NCBI GenBank assembly: GCA_948099385.1 | Contig: CANUEZ040000159.1 | Location: 6,962,501 to 7,026,500, forward strand | Reading direction: 5' to 3' | DNA: 64,000 bases | Source of the DNA: Fasciola hepatica | Taxonomy: Eukaryota > Platyhelminthes > Trematoda > Plagiorchiida > Fasciolidae | Part shown: positions 1 through 12,800 of the stretch, piece by piece | Numbering within the stretch: position 1 is the first letter of the stretch | Layout of the letters: every line of letters begins with the position of its first letter | Translations under genes and position numbers: made by a program | The notes under the pieces: generated by a model | The model's database searches: none | Seen by the model: the letters and a program-made list of their open reading frames with translations, nothing else | Told to the model about the DNA's origin: nothing

Positions 1-233
1 CATGATATAGCACCCTTCCGTCACTGGCTTTGAACGGTAACAACCCGCTTCCCACACAGCGATCCACTCCTATGATGGATGACTTCTCTGTAGGGGCCTA
101 AGTACAACGAACGCATTCCGTTATGAACAACCTACACAGCTCGGTTACTGTTTGCAATTGAGTTGTAGGAGATTAGATTTGTATATGATATGATTCATCA
201 TGCAGCTTGAACGCTCAACTCACCATTGAAAAG

Positions 234-294
234 CATGGAAGCATTGTACAGCTGTTTCATCCTTGTTGGGAATCATCAGCAGTGCACATCCACC
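234..294 (-). ncRNA. Hammerhead ribozyme, leftmost copy
   Basis: The core strands CUGAUGA and GAA, stem II and the ACAGCUGU stem III match the reference. Inner stem I has one C-A mismatch because the plus strand reads GCATTG instead of GCACTG. The same GCATTG variant recurs in several units of the first 6 kb and is not compensated on the other strand. Confidence 0.7.
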
Positions 295-367
295 GATCCC
301 CCACAGGGAATCGAACCCGGGATGAACGATTGTGAATCGAACACCTTAACCACAAGGCTATCCGGGC
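293..367 (-). ncRNA. tRNA-like element, leftmost complete copy
   Basis: This is a class A element in the first unit. The anticodon-loop region and D arm match the reference. The acceptor end belongs to the CCACCGA variant (plus strand), so the encoded CCA is replaced. The outer stem I of the overlapping ribozyme (234-294) is altered at the same bases but can still pair through TGGA/TCCA and a G-U pair. Confidence 0.8.
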
Positions 368-3300
368 TGGCTCTCAACGGTTTGTTCAACATCTACACTA
401 CATGATATAGCACCCTTCCGTCACTGGCTTTGAACGGTAACAACCCGCTTCCCACACAGCGATCCACTCCTATGATGGATGACTTCTCTGTAGGGGCCTA
501 AGTACAACGAAGGCATTCCGTTATGAACAACCTACACAGCTTGGTTACTGTTTGCAATGGAGTTGTAGGAGATTAGATTTGTATATGATATGATTCATCA
601 TGCAGCTTGAACGCTCAACTCACCATTGAAAAGCATGGAAGCATTGTACAGTTGTTTCATCCTTGTTGGGAATCATCAGCAGTGCACATCCATGGAACCT
701 CCACGGGAACTTGAACCCGGGATGAACGATTGCGAATCGAACACCTTAACCACAAGGCTATCCGGGCTGGCTCTCAACGGTTTGTTCAACATCTACACTA
801 CATGATATAGCACCCTTCCGTCACTGGCTTTGAACGGTAACAACCCGCTTCCCACACAGCGATCCACTCCTATGATGGATGACTTCTCTGTAGGGGCCTA
901 AGTACAACGAACGCATTCCGTTATGAACAAACTACACAGCTTGGTTACTGTTTGCAATTGAGTTGTAGGAGATTAGATTTGTATATGATATGATTCATCA
1001 TGCAGCTTGAACGCTCAACTCACCATTGAAAAGCATGGAAGCACTGTACAGCTGTTTCATCCTTGTTGGGAATCATCAGCAGTGCACATCCACCGAGCCC
1101 CCACGGGGACTCGAACCCGCGGTGAACGATTGTGAATCGAACACCTTAACCACAAGGCTATCCGGGCTGGCTCTCAACGGTTTGTTCAACATCTACACTA
1201 CATGATATAGCACCCTTCCGTCACTGGCTTTGAACGGTAACAACCCGCTTCCCACACAGCGATCCACTCCTATGATGGATGACTTCTCTGTAGGCGCCTA
1301 AGTACAACGAACGCATTCCGTTATGAACAACCTACACAGCTTGGTTACTGTTTGCAATTGAGTTGTAGGAGATTAGATTTGTATATGATATGATTCATCA
1401 TGCAGCTTGAACGCTCAACTCACCATTGAAAAGCATGGAAGCATTGTACAGCTGTTTCATCCTTGTTGGGAATCATCAGCAGTGCACATCCATGGAGCAC
1501 CAACGGGGGCTCGATCCCGCGGTGAACGATTGTGAATGGAACACCTTAACCACAAGGCTATCCGGGCTGGCTCTCAACGGTTTGTTCAACATCTACACTA
1601 CATGATATAGCACCCTTCCGTCACTGGCTTTTAACGGTAACAACCCGCTTCCCACACAGCGATCCACTCCTATGATGGATGACTTCTCTGTAGGGGCCTA
1701 AGTACAACGAAGGCATTCCGTTATGAACAAACTACACAGCTTGGTTACTGTTTGCAATTGAGTTGTAGAAGATTAGATTTGTATATGATATGATTCATCA
1801 TGCAGCTTGAACGCTCAACTCACCATTGAAAAGCATGGAAGCACTGTACAGCTGTTTCATCCTTGTTGGGAATCATCAGCAGTGCACATCCACCGAGCCC
1901 CCACGGGGACTCGAACCCGGGGTGAACGATTGTGAATCGAACACCTTAACCACAAGGCTATCCGGGCTGGCTCTCAACGGTTTGTTCAACATCTACACTA
2001 CATGATATAGCACCCTTCCGTCACCGGGTTTGATCGGTAACAACCCGCTTCCCTTACAGCGATCCACTCATATGATGGATGACTTCTCTGTAGGGGCCTC
2101 AGTACAACGAAGGCATTCCGTTATGAACAAACTACACAGCTTGGTTACTGTTTGCAATTGAGTTGTAGGAGATTAGATTTGTATATGATATGATTCATCA
2201 TGCAGCTTGAACGCTCAACTCACCATTGAAAAGCATGGAAGCACTGTACAGCTGTTTCATCCTTGTTGGGAATCATCAGCAGTGCACATCCACCGAGCCC
2301 CCACGGGGAATCGAACCCGCGGTGAACGATTGTGAATCGAACACCTTAACCACAAGGCTATCCGGGCTGGCTCTCAACGGTTTGTTCAACATCTACACTA
2401 CATGATATAGCATCCTTCCGTCACTGGCTTTGATCGGTAACAACCCGCTTCCCACACAGCGATCCACTCATATGATGGATGACTTCTCTGTAGGGGCCTC
2501 AGTACAACGAAGGTATTCCGTTATGAACAACCTACACAGCTTGGTTACTGTTTGCAATTGAGTTGTAGGAGATTAGATTTGTATATGATATGATTCATCA
2601 TGCAGCTTGAACGCTCAACTCACCATTGAAAAGCATGGAAGCACTGTACAGCTGTTTCATCCTCATTGGGAATCATCAGCATTGCACATCCACCGAGCCC
2701 CCACGGGGACTCGAACCCGGGGTGAACGATTGTGAATCGAACACCTTAACCACAAGGCTATCCGGACTGGCTCTCAACGGTTTGTTCAACATCTACACTA
2801 CATGATATAGCACCCTTCCGTCACTGGCTTTTAACGGTAACGACCTGCTTCCCACACAGCGATCCACTCCTATGATGGATGACTTCTCTGTTGGGGGCCT
2901 AAGTACAACGAACGCATTCCGTTATGAACAAACTACACAGCTTGGTTACTGTTTGCAATTGAGTTGTAGGAGATTAGATTTGTATATGATATGATTCATC
3001 ATGCAGCTTGAACGCTCAACTCACCATTGAAAAGCATGGAAGCACTGTACAGCTGTTTCATCCTTGTTGGGAATCATCAGCAGTGCACATCCACCGAGCC
3101 CCCACGGGGACTCCAGCACGGGGTGAACGATTGTGAATCGAACACCTTAACCACAAGGCTATCCGGGCTGGATCTCAACGATTTGTTCAACATCTACACT
3201 ACATGATATACCACACTTCCGTCACTGGCTTTCAACGGTAACCACCCGCTTCCCACACAGCGATCCACTCCTATGATGGATGACTTCTCTGTAGGCGCCT

Positions 3301-3601
3301 AAGTACAACGAAGGCATTCCGTTATGAACAACCTACACAGCTTGGTTACTGTTTGCAATTGAGTTGTAGGAGATTAGATTTGTATATGATATGATTCATC
3401 ATGCAGCTTGAACGCTCAACTCACCATTGAAAAGCATGGAAGCACTGTACAGCTGTTTCATCCTTGTTGGGAATCATCAGCAGTGCACATCCACCGAGCC
3501 CCCACGGGGACTCGAACCCGGGGTGAACGATTGTGAATCGAACACCTTAACCACAAGGCTATCCGGGCTGGCTCTCAACGGTTTGTTCAACATCTACACT
3601 A

Positions 3602-6600
3602 CATGATATAGCACCCTTCCGTCACTGGCTTTGAACGGTAACAACCCGCTTCCCACACAGCGATCCACTCCTATGATGGATGACTTCTCTGTAGGGGCCT
3701 AAGTACAACGAAGGCATTCCGTTATGAACAACCTACACAGCTTGGTTACTGTTTGCAATTGAGTTGTAGGAGATTAGATTTGTATATGATATGATTCATC
3801 ATGCAGCTTGAACGCTCAACTCACCATTGAAAAGCATGGAAGCATTGTACAGCTGTTTCATCCTTGTTGGGAATCATCAGCAGTGCACATCCATGGAGCA
3901 CCCACAGGAACTTGAACACGGGATGAACGATTGTGAATCGAACACCTTAACCACAAGGCTATCCGGGCTGGCTCTCAACGGTTTGTTCAACATCTACACT
4001 ACATGATATAGCACCCTTCCGTCACTGGCTTTGAACGGTAACAACCCGCTTCCCACACAGCGATCCACTCCTATGATGGATGACTTCTCTGTAGGGGCCT
4101 AAGTACAACGAAGGCATTCCGTTATGAACAACCTACACAGCTTGGTTACTGTTTGAAATTGAGTTGTAGAAGATTAGATTTGTATATGATATGATTCATC
4201 ATGCAGCTTGAACGCTCAACTCACCATTGAAAAGCATGGAAGCACTGTACAGCTGTTTCATCCTTGTTGGGAATCATCAGCAGTTCACATCCATGGAGCC
4301 CCCACGGGGACTCGAACCCGGGGTGAACGATTGTGAATCGAACACCTTAACCACAAGGCTATCCGGACTGGCTCTCAACGGTTTGTTCAACATCTACACT
4401 ACATGGTATAGCACCCTTCCGTCACTGGCTTCGAACGGTAACAACCCGCTTCCCACACAGCGATCCACTCCTATGATGGATGACTTCTCTGTAGGGGCCT
4501 AAGTACAACGAACGCATTCCGTTATGAACAACCTACACAGCTTGGTTACTGTTTGCAATTGAGTTGTAGGAGATTAGATTTGTATATGATATGATTCATC
4601 ATGCAGCTTGAACGCTCAACTCACCATTGAAAATTATGGAAGCACTGTACAGTTGTTTCATCCTTGTTGGGAATCATCAGCAGTGCACATCCACCGAGCC
4701 CCCACGGGGAATCGAACCCGCGGTGAACGATTGTGAATCGAACACCTTAACCACAAGGCTATCCGGGCTGGCTCTCAACGGTTTGTTCAACATCTACACC
4801 ACATGATATAGCACCCTTCCGTCACTGGCTTTGAACGGTAACAACCCGCTTCCCACACAGCGATCCACTCCTATGATGGATGACTTCTCTGTAGGGGCCT
4901 AAGTACAACGAAGGCATTCCGTTATGAACAACCTACACAGCTTGGTTACTGTTTGAAATTGAGTTGTAGGAGATTAGATTTGTATATGATATGATTCATC
5001 ATGCAGCTTGAACGCTCAACTCACCATTGAAAAGCATGGAAGCACTGTACAGCTGTTTCATCCTTGTTGGGAATCATCAGCAGTGCACATCCATGGAGCA
5101 CCCACGGGGACTCGAACCCGGGGTGAACGATTGTGAATCGAACACCTTAACCACAAGGCTATCCGGACTGGCTCTCAACGGTTTGTTCAACATCTACACT
5201 ACATGGTATAGCACCCTTCCGTCACTGGCTTCGAACGGTAACAACCCGCTTCCCACACAGCGATCCACTCCTATGATGGATAACTTCTCTGTAGGTGCCT
5301 AAGTACAACGAAGGCATTCCGTTATGAACAAACTACACAGCTTGGTTACTGTTTGCAATTGAGTTGTAGGAGATTAGATTTGTATATGATATGATTCATC
5401 ATGCAGCTTGAACGCTCAACTCACCATTGAAAAGCATGGAAGCATTGTACAGCTGTTTCATCCTTGTTGGGAATCATCAGCAGTGCACATCCATGGAGCA
5501 CCCACGGGAACTTGAACACGGGATGAACGATTGTGAATCGAACACCTTAACCACAAGGCTATCCGGGCTGGCTCTCAACGGTTTGTTCAACATCTACACT
5601 ACATGATATAGCACCCTTCCGTCACTGGCTTTGAACGGTAACAACCCGCTTCCCACACAGCGATCCACTCCTATGATGGATGACTTCTCTGTAGGGGCCT
5701 AAGTACAACGAAGGCATTCCGTTATGAACAACCTACACAGCTTGGTTACTGTTTGAAATTGAGTTGTAGAAGATTAGATTTGTATATGATATGATTCATC
5801 ATGCAGCTTGAACGCTCAACTCACCATTGAAAAGCATGGAAGCACTGTACAGCTGTTTCATCCTTGTTGGGAATCATCAGCAGTTCACATCCATGGAGCT
5901 CCCACGGGGACTCGAACCCGGGGTGAACGATTGTGAATCGAACACCTTAACCACAAGGCTATCCGGACTGGCTCTCAACGGTTTGTTCAACATCTACACT
6001 ACATGGTATAGCACCCTTCCGTCACTGGCTTCGAACGGTAACAACCCGCTTCCCACACAGCGATCCACTCCTATGATGGATGACTTCTCTGTAGGGGCCT
6101 AAGTACAACGAACGCATTCCGTTATGAACAACCTACACAGCTTGGTTACTGTTTGCAATTGAGTTGTAGGAGATTAGATTTGTATATGATATGATTCATC
6201 ATGCAGCTTGAACGCTCAACTCACCATTGAAAATTATGGAAGCACTGTACAGTTGTTTCATCCTTGTTGGGAATCATCAGCAGTGCACATCCACCGAGCC
6301 CCCACGGGGAATCGAACCCGCGGTGAACGATTGTGAATCGAACACCTTAACCACAAGGCTATCCGGACTGGCTCTCAACGGTTTGTTCAACATCTACACT
6401 ACATGGTATAGCACCCTTCCGTCACTGGCTTCGAACGGTAACAACCCGCTTCCCACACAGCGATCCACTCCTATGATGGATGAATTCTCTGTAGGTGCCT
6501 AAGTACAACGAACGCATTCCGTTATGAACAAACTACACAGCTTGGTTACTGTTTGCAATTGAGTTGTAGGAGATTAGATTTGTATATGATATGATTCATC

Positions 6601-6801
6601 ATGCAGCTTGAACGCTCAACTCACCATTGAAAAGCATGGAAGCACTGTACAGCTGTTTCATCCTCATTGGGAATCATCAGCATTGCACATCCATGGAGCC
6701 TCCACGGGGACTCGAACCCGGGGTGAACGATTGTGAATCGAACACCTTAACCACAAGGCTATCCGGGCTGGCTCTCAACGGTTTGTTCAACATCTACACT
6801 A
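3602..6801. repeat. Array segment 2: 800/1600-bp higher-order pattern
   Basis: Units at 4002, 4802 and 5602 share GTTTGAAATT, CCGGACTG and a following ACATGGTATA. Units at 4402 and 6002 share AAATTATGG and GAATCGAACCCGCGG. Units at 3602 and 5202 share GCATTGTAC and CTTGAACACGGGATG in their second halves. The equal steps show that multi-unit blocks, not single units, were duplicated. Reading frames such as 4227-4502, 5027-5302 and 5827-6102 are only this repeat read in one open frame. Confidence 0.85.
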
Positions 6802-9800
6802 CATGATATACCACACTTCCGTCACTGGCTTTCAACGGTAACCACCCGCTTCCCACACAGCGATCCACTCCTATGATGGATGACTTCTCTGTAGGGGCCT
6901 AAGTACAACGAAGGCATTCCGTTATGAACAACCTACACAGCTTGGTTACTGTTTGCAATTGAGTTGTAGGAGATTAGATTTGTATATGATATTATTCATC
7001 ATGCAGCTTGAACGCTCAACTCACCATTGAAAAGCATGGAAGCACTGTACAGCTGTTTCATCCTTGTTGGGAATCATCAGCAGTGCACATCCATGGAGCA
7101 CCCACGGGGACTCGAACCCGGGGTGAACGATTGTGAATCGAACACCTTAACCACAAGGCTATCCGGACTGGCTCTCAACGGTTTGTTCAACATCTACACT
7201 ACATGATATAGCACCCTTCCGTCACTGGCTTTTAACGGTAACAACCCGCTTCCCACACAGCGATCCACTCCTATGATGGATGACTTCTCTGTAGGGGCCT
7301 AAGTACAACGAACGCATTCCGTTATGAACAACCTACACAGCTTGGTTACTGTTTGCAATTGAGTTGTAGGAGATTAGATTTGTATATGATATGATTCATC
7401 ATGCAGATTGAACGCTCAACTCACCATTGAAAAGCATGGAAGCACTGTACAGCTGTTTCATCCTTGTTGGGAATCATCAGCAGTTCACATCCATGGAACC
7501 TCCACGGGAATTTGATCCCGGGATGAACGATTGTGAATCGAACACCTTAACCACAAGGCTATCCGGGCTGGCTCTCAACGATTTGTTCAACATCCACACT
7601 ACATGATATAGCACCCTTCCGTCACTGGCTTTCAACGGTAACAACCCGCTTCCCACACAGCGATCCACTCCTATGATGGATGACTTCTCTGTAGGCGCCT
7701 AAGTACAACGAAGGCATTCCGTTATGAACAACCTACACAGCTTGGTTACTGTTTGAAATTGAGTTGTAGGAGATTAGATTTGTATATGATATGATTCATC
7801 ATGCAGCTTGAACGCTCAACTCACCATTGAAAAGCATGGAAGCACTGTACAGCTGTTTCATCCTTGTTGGGAATCATCAGCATTGCACATCCACCGAGCC
7901 CCCACGGTAAGTTGAACCCGGGATGAACGATTGTGAATCGAACACCTTAACCACAAGGCTATCCGGACTGGCTCTCAACGGTTTGTTCAACATCTACACT
8001 ACATGATATTGCACCCTTCCGTCACTGGCTTCGAACGGTAACAACCCGCTTCCCACACAGCGATCCACTCTTATGATGGATGAATTCTCTGTAGGGGCCT
8101 AAGTACAACGAAGGCATTCCGTTATGAACAACCTACACAGCTTGGTTACTGTTTGCAATTGAGTTGTAGAAGTTTAGATATGTATATGATATGATTCATC
8201 ATGCAGCTTGAACGCTCAACTCACCATTGTAAAGCTTGGAAGCACTGTACAGCTGTTTCATCCTTGTTGGGAATCATCAGCAGTGCACATCCATGGAGCA
8301 CCCACGGGGACACGAACCCACGGTGAACGATTGTGAATCGAACACCTTAACCACAAGGCTATCCGGACTGGCTCTCAACGGTTTGTTCAACATCTACACT
8401 ATATGATATAGCACCCTTCCGTCACTGGCTTCGAACGGTAACAACCCGCTTCCCACACAGCGATCCACTCCTATGATGGATGACTTCTCTGTAGGGGCCT
8501 CAGTACAACGAAGGCATTCCGTTATGAACAACCTACACAGCTCGGTTACTGTTTGCAATTGAGTTGTAGGAGATTAGATTTGTATATGATATGATTCATC
8601 ATGCAGCTTGAACGCTCAACTCACCATTGAAAAGCATGGACGCACTGTACAGCTGTTTCATCCTTGTTGGGAATCATCAGCAGTGCACATCCAGGGAGCC
8701 CCCACGGGGACTCGAACCCACGGTGAACGATTGTGAATCGAACACCTTAACCACAAGGCTATCCGGGCTGGCTCGCAACGATTTGTTCAACATCTACACT
8801 ACATGATATAGCACCCTTCCGTCACTGGCTTTGAACGGTAACAACCAGCATCCCACACAGCGATCCACTCCTATGATGGATGACTTCTCTGTAGGCGCCT
8901 AAGTACAAAGAAGGCATTCCGTTATGAACAACCTACACAGCTTGGTTACTGTTTGAAATTGAGTTGTAGGAGATTAGATTTGTATATGATATGATTCATC
9001 ATGCAGCTTGAACGCTCAACTCACCATTGAAAAGCATGAAAGCACTGTACAGCTGTTTCATCCTTGTTGGGAATCATCAGCAGTGCACATCCACCGAGCC
9101 CCCACGGGGACTCGAACCCGGGGTGAACGATTGTGAATCGAACACCTTAACCACAAGGCTATCCGGGCTGGCTCTCAACGGTTTGTTCAACATCTACACT
9201 ACATGATATAGCACACTTCCGTCACTGGCTTTGAACGGTGACAACCCGCTTCCCACACAGCGATCCACTCCTATGATGGATGACTTCTCTGTAGGGGCCT
9301 AAGTACAACGAACGCATTCCGTTATGAACAAACTACACAGCTTGGTTACTGTTTGCAATTGAGTTGTAGGAGATTAGATTTGTATATGATATGATTCATC
9401 ATGCAGCTTGAACGCTCAACTCACCATTGAAAAGCATGGAAGCACTGTACAGCTGTTTCATCCTTGTTGGGAATCATCAGCAGTGCACATCCACCGAGCC
9501 CCCACGGGGACTCGAACCCGGGGTGAACGATTGTGAATCGAACACCTTAACCACAAGGCTATCCGGGCTGGCTCTCAACGGTTTGTTGAACATCTACACT
9601 ATATGATATAGCACCCTTCCGTCACTGGCTTTGAACGGTAACAACCCGCTTCCCACACAGCGATCCACTCCTATGATGGATGACTTCTCTGTAGGGGCCT
9701 AAGTACAACGAACGCATTCCGTTATGAACAACCTACACAGCTTGGTTACTGTTTGCAATTGAGTTGTAGGAGATTAGATTTGTATATGATATGATTCATC

Positions 9801-12800
9801 ATGCAGCTTGAACGCTCAACTCACCATTGAAAAGCATGAAAGCACTGTACAGCTGTTTCATCCTTGTTGGGAATCATCAGCAGTGCACATCCACCGAGCC
9901 CCCACGGGGACTCGAACCCGCGGTGAACGATTGTGAATCGAACACCTTAACCACAAGGCTATCCGGACTGGCTCTCAACGGTTTGTTCAACATCTACACT
10001 ACATGGTATAGCACCCTTCCGTCACTGGCTTTCAACGGTAACAACCCGCTTCCCACACAGCGATCCACTCCTATGATGGATGACTTCTCTGTAGGGGCCT
10101 AAGTACAACGAAGGCACTCCGTTATGAACAACCTACACAGCTTGGTTACTGTTTGAAATTGAGTTGTAGAAGTTTAGATATGTATATGATATGATTCATC
10201 ATGCAGCTTGAACGCTCAACTCACCATTGAAAAGCATGAAAGCACTGTACAGCTGTTTCATCCTTGTTGGGAATCATCAGCAGTGCACATCCATGGAACC
10301 TCCACGGGGACTCGAACCCGGGGTGAACGATTGTGAATCGAACACCTTAACCACAAGGCTATCCGGGCTGGCTCTCAACGATTTGTTCAATTTATACACT
10401 ATATGATATAGCACCCTTCCGTCACTGGCTTTGAACGGTAACAACCCGCTTCCCACACAGCGATCCACTCCTATGATGGATGAATTCTCTGTAGGGGCCT
10501 AAGTACAACGAAGGCATTCCGTTATGAACAACCTACACAGCTTGGTTACTGTTTGCAATGGAGTTGTAGGAGATTAGATTTGTATATGATATGATTCATC
10601 ATGCAGCTTGAACGCTCAACTCACCATTGAAAAGCATGGAAGCACTGTACAGCTGTTTCATCCTTGTTGGGAATCATCAGCAGTGCACATCCACCGAGCC
10701 CCCACGGGGACTCGAACCCGGGGTGAACGATTGTGAATCGAACACCTTAACCACAAGGCTATCCGGGCTGGCTCTCAACGGTTTGTTCAACATCTACACT
10801 ACATGATATAGCACACTTCCGTCACTGGCTTTGAACGGTAACAACCCGCTTCCCACACAGCGATCCATTCGTATGATGAATGACCTCTCTGTAGGCGCCT
10901 AAGTACAACGAAGGCATTCCGTTATGAACAACCTACACAGCTTGGTTACTGTTTGCAATGGAGTTGTAGGAGATTAGATTTGTATATGATATGATTCATC
11001 ATGCAGCTTGAACGCTCAACTCACCATTGAAAAGCATGGAAGCACTGTACAGCTGTTTCATCCTTGTTGGGAATCATCAGCAGTGCACATCCATGGAGCC
11101 TCCACGGGGACTCGAACCCGGGTTGAACGATTGTGAATCGAACACCTTAACCACAAGGCTATCCGGGCTGGCTCTCAACGGTTTGTTCAACATCTACACT
11201 ACATGATATAGCACCCTTCCGTCACTGGCTTCGAACGGTAACAACCCGCTTCCCTTACAGCGATCCACTCATATGATGGATGACTTCTCTGTAGGGGCCT
11301 AAGTACAACGAACGCATTCCGTTATGAACAACCTACACAGCTTGGTTACTGTTTGCAATTGAGTTGTAGGAGATTAGATTTGTATATGATATGATTCATC
11401 ATGCAGCTTGAACGCTCAACTCACCATTGAAAAGCATGGAAGCACTGTACAGCTGTTTCATCCTTGTTGGGAATCATCAGCAGTGCACATCCACCGAGCC
11501 CCCACAGGGACTCCAACACGGGGTGAACGATTGTGAATCGAACACCTTAACCACAAGGCTATCCGGGCTGGCTCTCAACGGTTTGTTCAACATCTACACC
11601 ACATAATATAGCACCCTTCCGTCACTGGCTTTGAACGGTAACAACCCGCTTCCCACACAGCGATCCACTCCTATGATGGATGACTTCTCTGTAGGGGCCT
11701 AAGTACAACGAACGCATTCCGTTATGAACAACCTACACAGCTTGGTTACTGTTTGCAATGGAGTTGTAGGAGATTAGATTTGTATATGATATGATTCATC
11801 ATGCAGCTTGAACGCTCAACTCACAATTGAAAAGCATGAAAGCACTGTACAGCTGTTTCATCCTTGTTGGGAATCATCAGCATTGCACATCCACCGAGCC
11901 CCCACGGGGACTCGAACCCGCGGTGAACGATTGTGAATCGAACACCTTAACCACAAGGCTATCCGAGCTGGCTCTCAACGATTTGGTGACCATCAACACT
12001 ACATGATATAGCACCCTTCCGTCACTGGCTTCGAACGGTAACAACCCGCTTCCCACACAGCGATCCACTCCTATGATGGATGACTTCTCTGTAGGCGCCT
12101 AAGTACAACGAAGGCATTCCGTTATGAACAACCTACACAGCTTGGTTACTGTTTGAAATTGAGTTGTAGGAGAATAGATTTGTATATGATATGATTCATC
12201 ATGCAGCTTGAACGCTCAACTCACCATTGAAAAGCATGGAAGCACTGTACAGCTGTTTCATCCTTGTTGGGAATCATCAGCAGTGCACATCCACCGAGCC
12301 CCCACGGGGACTCGAACCCGCGGTGAACGATTGGGAATCGAACACCTTAACCACAAGGCTATCCGGGCTGGCTCTCAACGGTTTGTTCAACATCTACACT
12401 ACATGATATAGCACCCTTCCGTCACTGGCTTCGAACGGTAACAACCCGCTTCCCACACAGCGATCCACTCCTATGATGGATGACTTCTCTGTAGGGGCCT
12501 AAGTACAACGAAGGCATTCCGTTATGAACAAACTACACAGCTTGGTTACTGTTTGCAATTGAGTTGTAGGAGATTAGATTTGTATATGATATGATTCATC
12601 ATGCAGCTTGAACGCTCAACTCACCATTGAAAAGCATGGAAGCACTGTACAGCTGTTTCATCCTTGTTGGGAATCATCAGCAGTGCACATCCATGGAGCC
12701 TCCACGGGGACTCGAACCCGGGTTGAACGATTGTGAATCGAACACCTTAACCACAAGGCTATCCGGGCTGGCTCTCAACGGTTTGTTCAACATCTACACT

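Larger units (their letters stand above)
1..3601. repeat. Array segment 1: nine class A units
   Basis: Nine units, most with the CCACCGAGCC form of the tRNA-like 3' end and TTGAACGG near offset 30. The unit starting at 2801 carries a one-base insertion in the G-run. There is no other content. Confidence 0.9.

Noticed and set aside
4227..4502. Repeated 91-aa open frames (also 5027-5302, 5827-6102, 6227-6502, 9827-10102) and related 62-111-aa frames on both strands
   Set aside because: They are the satellite unit read in whichever frame happens to lack stops. They cross the ribozyme and tRNA-like element, vanish or shift with single substitutions, and show no domain, signal peptide or ribosome-binding context.
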